A stretch of 64,000 nt of DNA, from assembly GCF_001457475.1 (NCBI RefSeq), contig NZ_LN831029.1, forward strand, positions 186,001 through 250,000, written 5' to 3'. The notes below the pieces were generated by a model. It saw only the letters and a program-made list of their open reading frames with translations. It made no database searches and was not told the origin of the DNA. The position numbers and the translations under genes were made by a program. Shown here one piece after another: positions 56,543-64,000 of this stretch (the stretch's first letter is position 1; each line of letters starts with the position of its first letter). Source of the stretch: Achromobacter xylosoxidans (GTDB lineage Bacteria > Pseudomonadota > Gammaproteobacteria > Burkholderiales > Burkholderiaceae_B).

Positions 56543-57343
56543 ATGGCTCGACCGCATTCAACCCGCTACACGGTAGCCGCCTTGCTCCTGCTGGGGATCG
56601 CCGTGGTGATCCTGGCGTCGCTGGGCCAATGGCAATTGCGGCGGGCCGACGAGCGACGCGACATTCTGGCGGCTATCGAGGCCGGCCGCAAGCAAGCGCC
56701 GCTGGTGCTGGCGCCGTCGACCGCGCCGGCCGACATGAAGCCGTGGCGCGTGGCGCAGGCCAGCGGCACTTGGCTGCCCGAATTCAGTGTACTGCTGGAC
56801 AACCGCAACCATGAAGGCAAGCCGGGCTACTGGCTGGCCACGCCGCTGCTGCTGGATGCCGGCAGCCGCCACGCGGTGCTGGTGCTGCGCGGCTGGCTGC
56901 CGCGGGTGATCCAGGGCCAGGGCGCGCCGGCGCTGCCGGCCACGCCCGACGGCGCGCAGACCATCAAGGGCGAGCTGTCGCCGCGCGTGCCGCGCATGTT
57001 CGAGCTGTGGTCGCTGGGGGGCCAGGACGCCTCCAGCCTGCCGGAGCGCCTGCCGCTCGCCGGCGGCGCCGTGCCACAGGTGCAGAACCTGCCGCTGGAG
57101 GCCTACGCCAAGGCCACCGGACTGACGCTGCTGCCCACCGTGGTGAGCCAGTTCGGCACCGGCGAGGACGACGGCCTGGTGCACGACTGGCCGCAGCCGT
57201 CGGTGAATTTCCAGCAGAACACGGTCTATGCCGTCGAATGGTTTTCCTTCGCCTTGTTTGCCGCCATTGCGTGGCTGGTGGTGCTGGGGGGCGCCATCAA
57301 GCGCATGCGCCAACGCGCCGCGGCCAACGACCCGGCGGCCTGA
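56543..57343 (+). CDS. SURF1-family cytochrome oxidase assembly protein
   Basis: Membrane protein that assists haem a insertion into CtaD. The 266-residue product has an N-terminal helix (YTVAALLLLGIAVVILASLG) followed by the SURF1 motif QWQLRRADERRDIL. It has a large periplasmic part with LLDNRNHEGKPGYWLATPLL and LRGWLPRVIQGQ, and a second helix near the end (WFSFALFAAIAWLVVLGGAI). Start chosen at 56543, the first ATG of the membrane segment. Confidence 0.92.
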   Translation: MARPHSTRYTVAALLLLGIAVVILASLGQWQLRRADERRDILAAIEAGRKQAPLVLAPSTAPADMKPWRVAQASGTWLPEFSVLLDNRNHEGKPGYWLATPLLLDAGSRHAVLVLRGWLPRVIQGQGAPALPATPDGAQTIKGELSPRVPRMFELWSLGGQDASSLPERLPLAGGAVPQVQNLPLEAYAKATGLTLLPTVVSQFGTGEDDGLVHDWPQPSVNFQQNTVYAVEWFSFALFAAIAWLVVLGGAIKRMRQRAAANDPAA

Positions 57344-57367
57344 CCGCCCTTTCCGACAACAGAATCC

Positions 57368-58003
57368 ATGACCCACGCGGCTCGCGACATGACTGCTTCC
57401 AAACCCGTACGGCGCTCGCTGACACCGATGGTGCTGGTGTTCCTGTGCACGCTGGCGCCGATCGTGGCGGCCTTCGTGGTCTACATGAATCCGCAGTGGT
57501 GGCCGGCGGACGCCAGCAACTATGGCCAGTTGGTCGAGCCGCAGCGGCCGATGCCCGCGCCGGAGGCGCTCAAGCTGACCACGCTGGATGGCAAGCCGTT
57601 CGACCTGCAGAGCCTGAAGGGCAAGTGGCTGCTGGTGGCGGCCGACGGCGCGGCCTGCCCGGAAAGCTGCGCCCGCAAGCTCTACATCACCCGCAACACC
57701 CATGCCAGCCAGGGCAAGAACGTCGACCGCCTGGCGCGCGTCTGGTTCATCACCGACGACGGCCCGGTGCCGGACAAGGTGCTGCAGGCCTACCAGGGCA
57801 CGATCATGCTGCGCGCCGATCCGGACCAGTTGGCGCGCTTCCTGCTGGCGCGCGAGGCCGCGGCCGGCCAGCCCGGCCTGGCGCAGCCGATCTGGGTGAT
57901 CGATCCCCTGGGCAACCTGATGATGCAGTATCCCGCCGACGCCGACGGCGTGAAGGTGCGCAAGGACATCAGCAAGCTGGTCTATAACTCGCGCATCGGT
58001 TGA
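57368..58003 (+). CDS. SCO-like thioredoxin-fold membrane protein of the oxidase locus
   Basis: A 211-residue protein with one N-terminal helix (PMVLVFLCTLAPIVAAFVVY) and a thioredoxin-like periplasmic domain (LKLTTLDGKPFDLQSLKGKW). A CxxxC pair in AACPESCARKLY sits where SCO proteins bind copper; WVIDPLGNLMMQYPADADG follows. The SCO histidine expected further on (in a DHTA-type motif) is not seen. Often labelled simply as a cytochrome oxidase-associated transmembrane protein. Probable role in oxidase assembly, possibly as a redox partner for the true SCO at the end of the locus. Start 57368; 57389 also possible. Confidence 0.8.
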   Translation: MTHAARDMTASKPVRRSLTPMVLVFLCTLAPIVAAFVVYMNPQWWPADASNYGQLVEPQRPMPAPEALKLTTLDGKPFDLQSLKGKWLLVAADGAACPESCARKLYITRNTHASQGKNVDRLARVWFITDDGPVPDKVLQAYQGTIMLRADPDQLARFLLAREAAAGQPGLAQPIWVIDPLGNLMMQYPADADGVKVRKDISKLVYNSRIG

Positions 58004-58024
58004 ATCGGTATTCAGTTGGTTTCC

Positions 58025-59059
58025 ATGGAACGCATCAAAGCGCGGTATCGCAAACTCGTCTTCTTCACCTGGTTCCTGACGCTGGACCTGATCATGTTCG
58101 GCGCCTTCGTGCGCCTGACGGACTCGGGCCTGGGCTGCCCGGACTGGCCCGGCTGCTACGGCAGCGTCACGCCGCTGGGCGCGATGGGCGACATCCACGA
58201 GGCCTCGCAGGCCATGCCGTTCGGCCCGGTGACCTTGTCCAAGGCCTGGATCGAGATGATCCACCGCTATGTCGGCTCGATCCTGGGCATGCTGATCATC
58301 GGCATCGTCTACATGGCCTGGCGCTACCGCCGCGAACTGGGCCGCTCGCCGGCCCTGGCGGTGACCACGCTGGTGGCGGTGTGCGTGCAGGGCGCGTTCG
58401 GCGCCTGGACCGTGACGCACAAGCTGATGCCCGCCGTGGTCACGGCGCACCTGGTGTTCGGCCTGTCGGTGCTGGCGCTGATGACCTGGTTGTCGGCGCG
58501 TGAACGCCCGCACCATGCGGTGGCCGCCGCGGCGCGGCGTTTCAGGCCCTGGGTGGTCGGCGGCTTCATCCTGCTGCTGATCCAGGTGACGCTGGGCGGC
58601 TGGGTCAGCACCAATTACGCGGCTCTTGCCTGCATGGATTTCCCCATGTGCCACGGCAAATGGGTGCCTGACATGGATTTCCATGGCGGCTATTCGATCA
58701 TCCGCGCGCTGGGCGAGCTGCCGTCCGGCGAAATGATCTCGCAACCGGCGCTGACGGCGATCCACTGGGTGCACCGCAATTTCGCCTTCGTCGTGTTCGC
58801 GTACCTGGGCGTGCTGGCCTGGCGCCTGCGGGCCGACCGGGGGCTGCGCGGCCCCGCCACGCTGATGCTGGCGCTGCTGGGCGCCCAGCTGCTGACCGGG
58901 CTGACGACCATTTTCTTCCAGTGGCCATTATTGATCGCCGTGCTGCACAATGGCGGGGCGGCCGGCCTGACGCTGGCCGCCGTCGTCCTCATGGTGCGCC
59001 TGTCCACGGCGGGCGGCGCGCCGGCCGGGGGCTACGGCCCCAATTCGGTGCGCGTTTAA
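58025..59059 (+). CDS. ctaA: Haem A synthase (COX15/CtaA family)
   Basis: Oxidises the methyl group on haem O to give haem A. The 344-residue, eight-helix product has the [20 protein letters not shown] motif in its first half and the repeated [20 protein letters not shown] in its second, with the haem-ligand histidines IHRYVG and [10 protein letters not shown]. Start chosen at ATG 58025 ([10 protein letters not shown]); TTG 58016 lies in frame upstream. It precedes ctaB. Confidence 0.95.
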   Translation: MERIKARYRKLVFFTWFLTLDLIMFGAFVRLTDSGLGCPDWPGCYGSVTPLGAMGDIHEASQAMPFGPVTLSKAWIEMIHRYVGSILGMLIIGIVYMAWRYRRELGRSPALAVTTLVAVCVQGAFGAWTVTHKLMPAVVTAHLVFGLSVLALMTWLSARERPHHAVAAAARRFRPWVVGGFILLLIQVTLGGWVSTNYAALACMDFPMCHGKWVPDMDFHGGYSIIRALGELPSGEMISQPALTAIHWVHRNFAFVVFAYLGVLAWRLRADRGLRGPATLMLALLGAQLLTGLTTIFFQWPLLIAVLHNGGAAGLTLAAVVLMVRLSTAGGAPAGGYGPNSVRV

Positions 59060-59069
59060 AATAGGGTGC

Positions 59070-59963
59070 ATGATGACCAGTCTTGCCGCTCCCCAATCCG
59101 GATTGCTCCGCCAATATTTCGTGCTCACCAAGCCGCGCGTCACCCAGTTGGCGGTGTTCTGCGCGGTGATCGGCATGTTCCTGGCCGTGCCGGGCGTACC
59201 CGACATGCGCCGCGTGCTGTTCGGCACCCTGGGCATCTGGTTGCTGGCCGCGGCCGCCTTCGCCATCAATTGCCTGATCGAGCAGGAAGTCGACGCCCGC
59301 ATGCTGCGCACGGCGCGGCGCGCCACCGCGCGCGGCACCATTTCCGCGTACCAGGTGCTGGGCCTGTCGGGCCTGCTGGGCGGGGCCGGCATGTTCGTGC
59401 TGTACACGCTGGTCAACCCGTTGACCATGTGGCTGACCTTTGCCACCTTCGTCGGCTACGCGGTGATCTACACCGTCATCCTCAAGCCGCGCACGCCGCA
59501 GAATATCGTCATCGGCGGCCTGTCGGGCGCCATGCCGCCGGCGCTGGGCTGGGCGGCGGTGGCCGATTCGGTGCCGGCCGAGGCCTGGCTGCTGGTGCTG
59601 ATCATCTTCATCTGGACGCCGCCGCATTTCTGGGCGCTGGCGCTGTATCGCAACCATGACTACGTCAAGGCCGGCCTGCCCATGCTGCCGGTGACGCACG
59701 GCCAGCAGTTCACGCGTCTGCAGATCCTGCTCTACAGCATCGCGCTGGTCGCCACCACGCTGCTGCCCACCGCGATCCGCATGAGCGGCGCGCTGTACCT
59801 GGCGTCGGCGCTGGTGCTGGGCGGCATGTTCGTGTCGTATGCCTGGCGCCTGTACCGCAACTACAGCGACGAGCTGGCGCGCAGCATGTTCCGTTTTTCC
59901 ATTCTCTACCTGGCGCTGTTGTTCGGCGCCCTGCTGGTGGACCACTGGGTCGCGCTGATCTGA
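59070..59963 (+). CDS. ctaB: Haem O synthase (protoheme IX farnesyltransferase)
   Basis: UbiA-family prenyltransferase that adds a farnesyl group to protohaem. The 297-residue product has [20 protein letters not shown] at the start, the first Asp-rich motif region [18 protein letters not shown], the second conserved loop [20 protein letters not shown] and [20 protein letters not shown]. About eight to nine helices. It lies 10 bp after ctaA; 59073 is an alternative start. Confidence 0.96.
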   Translation: MMTSLAAPQSGLLRQYFVLTKPRVTQLAVFCAVIGMFLAVPGVPDMRRVLFGTLGIWLLAAAAFAINCLIEQEVDARMLRTARRATARGTISAYQVLGLSGLLGGAGMFVLYTLVNPLTMWLTFATFVGYAVIYTVILKPRTPQNIVIGGLSGAMPPALGWAAVADSVPAEAWLLVLIIFIWTPPHFWALALYRNHDYVKAGLPMLPVTHGQQFTRLQILLYSIALVATTLLPTAIRMSGALYLASALVLGGMFVSYAWRLYRNYSDELARSMFRFSILYLALLFGALLVDHWVALI

Positions 59964-59979
59964 CCCCCTGGAGATGTCG

Positions 59980-60585
59980 ATGTCCGTATTTTCCGCCAGT
60001 CGGCGCCTGGCCCTGCGCCTGGCCACGGCCGCCGCTTTCACCGTCGCCCTGGCCGCCTGCGGCGACAACGCGCCGCAGTTCAAGGGCAGCGACATCAGCG
60101 GCACCCAGCTGGGCCGCGGGTTGGAGCTGTCGGACTACAACGGCAAGACGCGCACGCTGCAGGACTTCGCTGGCAAGGCGGTGGTGGTGTTCTTCGGCTT
60201 CACGCAGTGCCCGGATGTCTGCCCGACCTCGCTGGCCGAGCTGACGGAGGTCATGAAAAAGCTGGGCCCGGACGCCGAGCGCGTCCAGGTGCTGCTGATC
60301 ACGGTGGATCCCGAGCGCGACACGCCGGAAGTGCTCAAGCAATACGTAACCGCGTTCGACCCGCGTTTTCTGGGTTTGACCGGCACGCCCGACCAGGTGA
60401 AGAAGGCGGCGGCCTCGTTCAAGGCCTATTACGCCAAGGCGCCGACCAAGGACGGCAACTACACCATGGACCACACCGCGGCCTTCTACCTGCTCGACGG
60501 CAAGGGTGAATCGCGCGTGCTGGCCAACAACAACATCGGGGTCGATGCCCTGGTGCACGACATCCAGGCCCTGCTCAAGGGTTGA
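59980..60585 (+). CDS. SCO1/SenC/PrrC-family copper chaperone lipoprotein
   Basis: Delivers copper to the CuA centre of subunit II. The 201-residue product has a lipoprotein-type signal with LAACGDN at about residue 25, the thioredoxin fold, the copper-binding CPDVC in FFGFTQCPDVCPTSLAEL and the third ligand His in TMDHTAAFYLLD. Start chosen at 59980 because GGAG lies 6 bp upstream; 59974 is possible. Last gene of the oxidase locus. All three copper ligands are present, unlike in the SCO-like protein upstream. Confidence 0.93.
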   Translation: MSVFSASRRLALRLATAAAFTVALAACGDNAPQFKGSDISGTQLGRGLELSDYNGKTRTLQDFAGKAVVVFFGFTQCPDVCPTSLAELTEVMKKLGPDAERVQVLLITVDPERDTPEVLKQYVTAFDPRFLGLTGTPDQVKKAAASFKAYYAKAPTKDGNYTMDHTAAFYLLDGKGESRVLANNNIGVDALVHDIQALLKG

Positions 60586-60660
60586 TGCCGCCGCCGCGGT
60601 CGGCCAGCCGGGCAGGCATCGGCAGGCGCTGCCGCGCGATCGGGTGTGCGGCCTATGGCG

Positions 60661-60882
60661 TCATTCGCCGCCCGCGGCCCGCCAGCGGGCCAGCGCATCG
60701 CGCGCCTTGTCGCCGATATCCGCCATGGGCAGTTCGCGGCGGTGCGACATGATCATCAGGGCATAGGGGGTGGCCAGCGCGGCCGCCTCCGGGCACAGGC
60801 GCGATTCGTCGCCGGTGGACGGCGAGACATTGCGCCAATAGTTGATGGCCGCTTCGATCTGAGGCAAGGTGATGGCATTCAT
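60661..60882 (-). CDS. DUF3717 domain-containing protein
   Basis: A 73-residue protein starting MNAITLPQIEAAINYWRNVS, then CPEAAALATPYALMIMSHRR and DKARDALARWRAAGG, the DUF3717 pattern found in Burkholderiales. No function is known. Start chosen at 60882. It is divergent from the glycine-zipper gene and convergent with the sco gene. Confidence 0.8.
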   Translation of the reverse strand: MNAITLPQIEAAINYWRNVSPSTGDESRLCPEAAALATPYALMIMSHRRELPMADIGDKARDALARWRAAGGE

Positions 60883-61013
60883 GGTCCTATTTTCCACGAA
60901 TGCCGCGGGCTGTCCAACCGCTTCGGCGCAGCAATGAAGCGTCACCATCGCAACATGCCGAAACCGCATCCGGGTGCTATACCACTGCCGGTTAGTAACG
61001 ATGGAGCATCGTC

Positions 61014-61685
61014 ATGAATTATCCCGCCCCAACCGAATCTCCCCGCCGCGGCCTGCATCCGCTGGTCGCGGCCGCCGCCATCGCGGTGATCGTCATGTGC
61101 TCGGTCGGCGTGGCCGCCGTGATGGGCTGGCTGCCGACGCCGTCGGCCACCCCGCACGCCGAGGACCCGGCGCTGGCCCAGCCCGGGCCCGAGGCCGCCA
61201 ATCTGGCGCCGGCCCAGCCCGCGACGCCTGGCCAGCCGCAAGCGCCGGCCGCGCGGCCGCCAGCCCAGGCGCAGGCCCAGCAGCCCCAGGCGCAAGGCCG
61301 CCCTGCGCCGGCCCCAGCCCCGGCGGCGCAGGCCTGCCGCAATTGCGGCGTGGTTGAATCGATCCGCCAGGTGCAGGTGCCGGTCAAGGACAATAGCGAC
61401 CACCTGGTCGGCACCATTGCTGGCGGCGTGGCCGGCGGCGTGGTCGGCAACCAGTTCGGCGGCGGCAGCGGCAAGACCGCGCTGACCGTGCTGGGCGCGG
61501 TGGGCGGCGCTTTGGCAGGCCGTGAAGTTGAGCGTAATATCAGGCAGCAACAAACGGTGACGCACTATGAGCTCACGGTACGCATGAACGACGGCAGCTC
61601 GCGCCAATTCCGCAGCGCGCAGCCGTTCGCCTTCGCGTCCGGCGACCACGTGCGGGTGGAGAATAATCAGCTGCTGCCGGGATGA
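61014..61685 (+). CDS. Glycine-zipper 2TM domain envelope protein
   Basis: A 223-residue protein with an N-terminal membrane segment (PLVAAAAIAVIVMCSVGVAA), a long Pro/Ala/Gln-rich linker (about 50-105) and a glycine-zipper domain (VGTIAGGVAGGVVGNQFGGG; VLGAVGGALAGREVERNIRQ). A conserved C-terminal part follows (YELTVRMNDGSSRQFRSAQP). It resembles the 17-kDa surface antigen/SlyB type family but is anchored by an uncleaved helix rather than a lipobox. Likely an envelope-stability protein; role inferred. Confidence 0.85.
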   Translation: MNYPAPTESPRRGLHPLVAAAAIAVIVMCSVGVAAVMGWLPTPSATPHAEDPALAQPGPEAANLAPAQPATPGQPQAPAARPPAQAQAQQPQAQGRPAPAPAPAAQACRNCGVVESIRQVQVPVKDNSDHLVGTIAGGVAGGVVGNQFGGGSGKTALTVLGAVGGALAGREVERNIRQQQTVTHYELTVRMNDGSSRQFRSAQPFAFASGDHVRVENNQLLPG

Positions 61686-61728
61686 CCACGCCGGCCGGCA
61701 GCGTTTTGCGATCTATGGGAAGACAGGA

Positions 61729-62520
61729 ATGAGCGACCAACACAGCAACCCGTTCGTCCTGCCCGGCATGGGCCAGAATTCCGACCTGTCGGGCAACCCC
61801 CTGCTGGCCAGCATGGAAATGATGCGCCAGGCCTGGGCTGGCCTGACCGGCCCAGGCGGGTTGGCGAGCAGCCTGCCGATGGCGCCGCCCATGAACCTGG
61901 AAGACCTGGACCGCCGTATCGCCGAACTGCGTTCGGTGGAAAATTGGCTGCGCATGAACCTGTCGATGCTGTCCAGCACGATCCAGGGCATGGAAGTGCA
62001 GCGCTCCACCATCAGCACGCTGCGCGCCTTTGTCGATTCGGCCGCCAACCTGGACCTGGGCGCGGTGCGCGAAAGCGGCGCGGCGTCGCCGCTGGAAGTG
62101 GTGCTGGGCCTGAAGCCGGCCCCTGCCGCCAAGCGCGCGCCGCAAGGCGCGTCGCAAGAGGCCGCGGGCGCCGCGAAGGCTGAGGCCAAGGCTCCCGAGT
62201 CCGACGGCGGCGCGGCCGGCGCCCAGCCCGCCATGAGCGAGCAGATGGGCGCGGCGGCGCAGTCGGCCTCCAAGGCCTGGTGGGACCTGCTGCAACAGCA
62301 ATTCAACCAGATCGCGGCGGCCACGGCCGCATCGATGCCCGGCAGCCAGCCGGCGCCCGAGGCCGACAAGTCCAAGGCCAAGCCGGGCGGCCCGCAGGCC
62401 GCGGCCGCCCCGGCGGCCAAGGCTGCCAAGACGGTCGCCAAGCCCGCCCGCAAGACCGCGCGCAAACCGGCCGCCAAGGCGGCCACCAAGAACAGCGGGC
62501 CTGCCGACGGCAAGCCCTGA
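61729..62520 (+). CDS. phaM: PhaM-family polyhydroxyalkanoate granule protein
   Basis: PhaM links polyhydroxyalkanoate granules to DNA and activates PHA synthase in Ralstonia/Cupriavidus; this function is from the family. The 263-residue product has the N-terminal PhaM domain (PLLASMEMMRQAWAGL; MNLEDLDRRIAELRSVENWL; MLSSTIQGMEVQRSTISTLR). It has a variable middle and a Lys/Ala/Pro-rich C-terminal tail with AKPARKTARKPAAK-type repeats resembling histone H1 tails, which fits DNA binding. It lies 64 bp before glmU. Confidence 0.85.
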   Translation: MSDQHSNPFVLPGMGQNSDLSGNPLLASMEMMRQAWAGLTGPGGLASSLPMAPPMNLEDLDRRIAELRSVENWLRMNLSMLSSTIQGMEVQRSTISTLRAFVDSAANLDLGAVRESGAASPLEVVLGLKPAPAAKRAPQGASQEAAGAAKAEAKAPESDGGAAGAQPAMSEQMGAAAQSASKAWWDLLQQQFNQIAAATAASMPGSQPAPEADKSKAKPGGPQAAAAPAAKAAKTVAKPARKTARKPAAKAATKNSGPADGKP

Positions 62521-62583
62521 TTTTTTCAATCCCGTCCCGGACCGCCGCATGGCGGTAGCGGGCGCATTCAAATACCGGAACTT

Positions 62584-63957
62584 ATGCTCAATGTAGTGAT
62601 TCTCGCCGCCGGACTCGGCAAGCGCATGCAGTCCGACCTGCCCAAGGTGCTGCACACCCTGGCCGGCAAACCGATGCTGGCCCACGTGCTGGATAGCGCC
62701 CGCCAGCTCGAGCCGGCCCGCGTCATCGTGGTGGTCGGCCATGGCGCCGACCGCGTCAAGCAGGCTTTCGCGGGGCAGGACGATCTGCAATTCGCGCTGC
62801 AGCAGCCGCAGCAAGGCACCGGCCACGCGGTCCAGCAGGCCGTGCCGCTGCTGCGCGAAGGCGACGGCAAGGACGACGTGACCCTGGTGCTGTACGGCGA
62901 CGTGCCGTTGGTGCAGCCCGAGACGCTGCGCCGCCTGCTGCAGGCGCGCGGCAACGGCGCCGCGGTGCTGACCGAAGTGCTGGCCGACTCGACCGGCTAC
63001 GGCCGCATCGTGCGTGACGCCGCCGGCAACGTCTGCCGCATCGTCGAGCACAAGGATGCCTCCGAGGCCGAGCGCGCCATCAAGGAAGTCAACACCGGCA
63101 TCCTGGCCGCGCCCACCGCGCAGCTCAAGGACTGGCTCTCGCGCATCGACAACAACAACGCCCAGGGCGAGTACTACCTGACCGATGTGGTCGGGCTGGC
63201 CGTGGCCGACGGCGTGCCGGTGGGCGCGGCCCAGCCGGACGCATCGTGGGAGACGCTGGGCGTGAACAGCCGCGTGCAGCAGGCCGAACTGGAGCGCCGC
63301 TATCAGGGCGAGCAGGCGCGTCGCCAGCTCGAGGCCGGCGTGACGCTGGCCGACCCCGCCCGTTTCGACGTGCGCGGCACGCTGACTTGCGGCCGTGATG
63401 TGTTCATCGACGTGGGCTGCGTGTTCGAGGGCCAGGTGACGCTGGCCGACGGCGTGCGCGTGGGCCCGCACTGCGTGCTGCGCGACGTCAGCATCGGCGC
63501 GGGCACGCAGATCGAGGCTTTCAGCCATCTGCAGCAGGCCCAGGTCGGCGGCGACGCGCGCATTGGTCCGTACGCCCGCCTGCGTCCGGGCGCCGAACTC
63601 GGCGATCGCACCCATGTCGGCAACTTCGTCGAGATCAAGAAGAGCGTGCTGGGCGCCGACAGCAAGGCCAACCACCTGGCCTACATCGGCGATGCCGACA
63701 TCGGCGCGCGCGTGAACGTGGGCGCGGGCACCATCACCTGCAACTACGACGGCGTCAACAAACACCGCACCGTCATCGAGGACGACGCCTTCATCGGCTC
63801 GGACACGCAACTGGTGGCGCCGGTGCGCGTCGGTCGCGGCGCCACGCTGGGCGCCGGCACCACCCTGACCCGTGATGCGCCGGCCGACAAGCTGACGGTA
63901 TCGCGCGGCAAGCAGGTCACCGTCGACGGTTGGCAACGGCCGGTCAAGAAGTCGTGA
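62584..63957 (+). CDS. glmU: Bifunctional UDP-GlcNAc pyrophosphorylase / GlcN-1-P acetyltransferase
   Basis: Makes UDP-N-acetylglucosamine, the substrate of MurA and of lipid A synthesis. The 457-residue product has the N-terminal uridyltransferase ([44 protein letters not shown]) and a C-terminal left-handed beta-helix acetyltransferase ([50 protein letters not shown]). All active-site blocks look intact. Confidence 0.97.
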   Translation: MLNVVILAAGLGKRMQSDLPKVLHTLAGKPMLAHVLDSARQLEPARVIVVVGHGADRVKQAFAGQDDLQFALQQPQQGTGHAVQQAVPLLREGDGKDDVTLVLYGDVPLVQPETLRRLLQARGNGAAVLTEVLADSTGYGRIVRDAAGNVCRIVEHKDASEAERAIKEVNTGILAAPTAQLKDWLSRIDNNNAQGEYYLTDVVGLAVADGVPVGAAQPDASWETLGVNSRVQQAELERRYQGEQARRQLEAGVTLADPARFDVRGTLTCGRDVFIDVGCVFEGQVTLADGVRVGPHCVLRDVSIGAGTQIEAFSHLQQAQVGGDARIGPYARLRPGAELGDRTHVGNFVEIKKSVLGADSKANHLAYIGDADIGARVNVGAGTITCNYDGVNKHRTVIEDDAFIGSDTQLVAPVRVGRGATLGAGTTLTRDAPADKLTVSRGKQVTVDGWQRPVKKS

Positions 63958-64000
63958 CCGCGCCGGCGTCCCCGGCGCCGGCGGGCAAGTCCAAGCCTGC
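63954..64000 (+). CDS. Possible start of a downstream gene, cut by the window edge
   Basis: A GTG at 63954 overlaps the glmU stop in a GTGA arrangement and opens a frame ([15 protein letters not shown]) that runs off the end of the window. Only 15 residues are visible, all low-complexity, so neither the start nor a product can be confirmed. Confidence 0.2.
   Translation, partial: MTAPASPAPAGKSKP

Noticed and set aside
61179..61340. Pro/Ala/Gln tandem-like coding repeats that look like a CRISPR or minisatellite at first glance
   Set aside because: Units are irregular, in frame, and encode the low-complexity linker of the glycine-zipper protein.

Overview
This window is about 64 kb of high-GC chromosome that looks like an Alcaligenaceae betaproteobacterium (Bordetella/Achromobacter type). 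Reasons: a hisG-to-hisE operon that runs on into hinT-tatABC, a murA/bolA/ABC/mla block upstream of it, petABC-sspAB, Bug-type solute receptors, a PhaM-type granule protein, and a coxB-ctaD-ctaE-surf1-ctaA-ctaB-sco locus. I see no rRNA, no tRNA, no CRISPR array, no prophage and no intact insertion sequence. Most of the window is core genome; the accessory character is concentrated at about 24-36 kb and 42.6-44 kb.

Layout. (1) 0.2-4.4 kb, minus strand: sspB, sspA and the cytochrome bc1 genes petC, petB, petA. (2) 4.6-7.9 kb: mscL, a gene-free 490-bp stretch holding two strong palindromes, a Nif3-like protein, a DegS/DegQ-type protease and a small XRE regulator with its probable operator. (3) 8.0-23.9 kb, minus strand: a 16-kb run of tightly packed genes. 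In transcription order these are mlaFED, mlaA, mlaC (phospholipid transport), an ABC-2 exporter, ibaG/bolA, murA, hisGDCBHAFIE, hinT and tatABC. (4) 24.2-29.1 kb: nitronate monooxygenase, a Bug receptor and an MFS permease divergent from a LysR regulator, then an OmpW porin. (5) 29.2-36.2 kb: a LysR regulator divergent from a catabolic cluster coding for a LamB/YcsF protein, a free biotin carrier, a biotin carboxylase, KipI-like and KipA-like carboxyltransferase halves and an NCS1 permease. (6) 36.3-42.5 kb: gltBD. (7) 42.9-47.9 kb: a RAYT-family protein without its catalytic motif, fghA, a membrane protein, rpoH with a perfect CIRCE operator, a probable small RNA, and a CpdA-like phosphodiesterase. 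(8) 48.1-51.7 kb: a cation/proton antiporter with a cyclic-nucleotide domain and a frameshifted Nudix gene. (9) 52.0-60.6 kb: cytochrome c oxidase and its haem A, copper and SURF1 assembly genes. (10) 60.7-64 kb: DUF3717, a glycine-zipper protein, phaM and glmU.

Best candidates for new biology are: the split urea-carboxylase-like cluster with a LamB/YcsF protein in place of an allophanate hydrolase; an unannotated structured RNA with a pyrimidine-rich, anti-Shine-Dalgarno-like loop just downstream of rpoH; a 165-bp element with perfect 33-bp inverted arms after mscL; the catalytically degenerate RAYT; and a cyclic-nucleotide phosphodiesterase divergent from an antiporter with a cyclic-nucleotide-binding domain. 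All assignments come from reading the sequence and recalled family knowledge; no database search was run.
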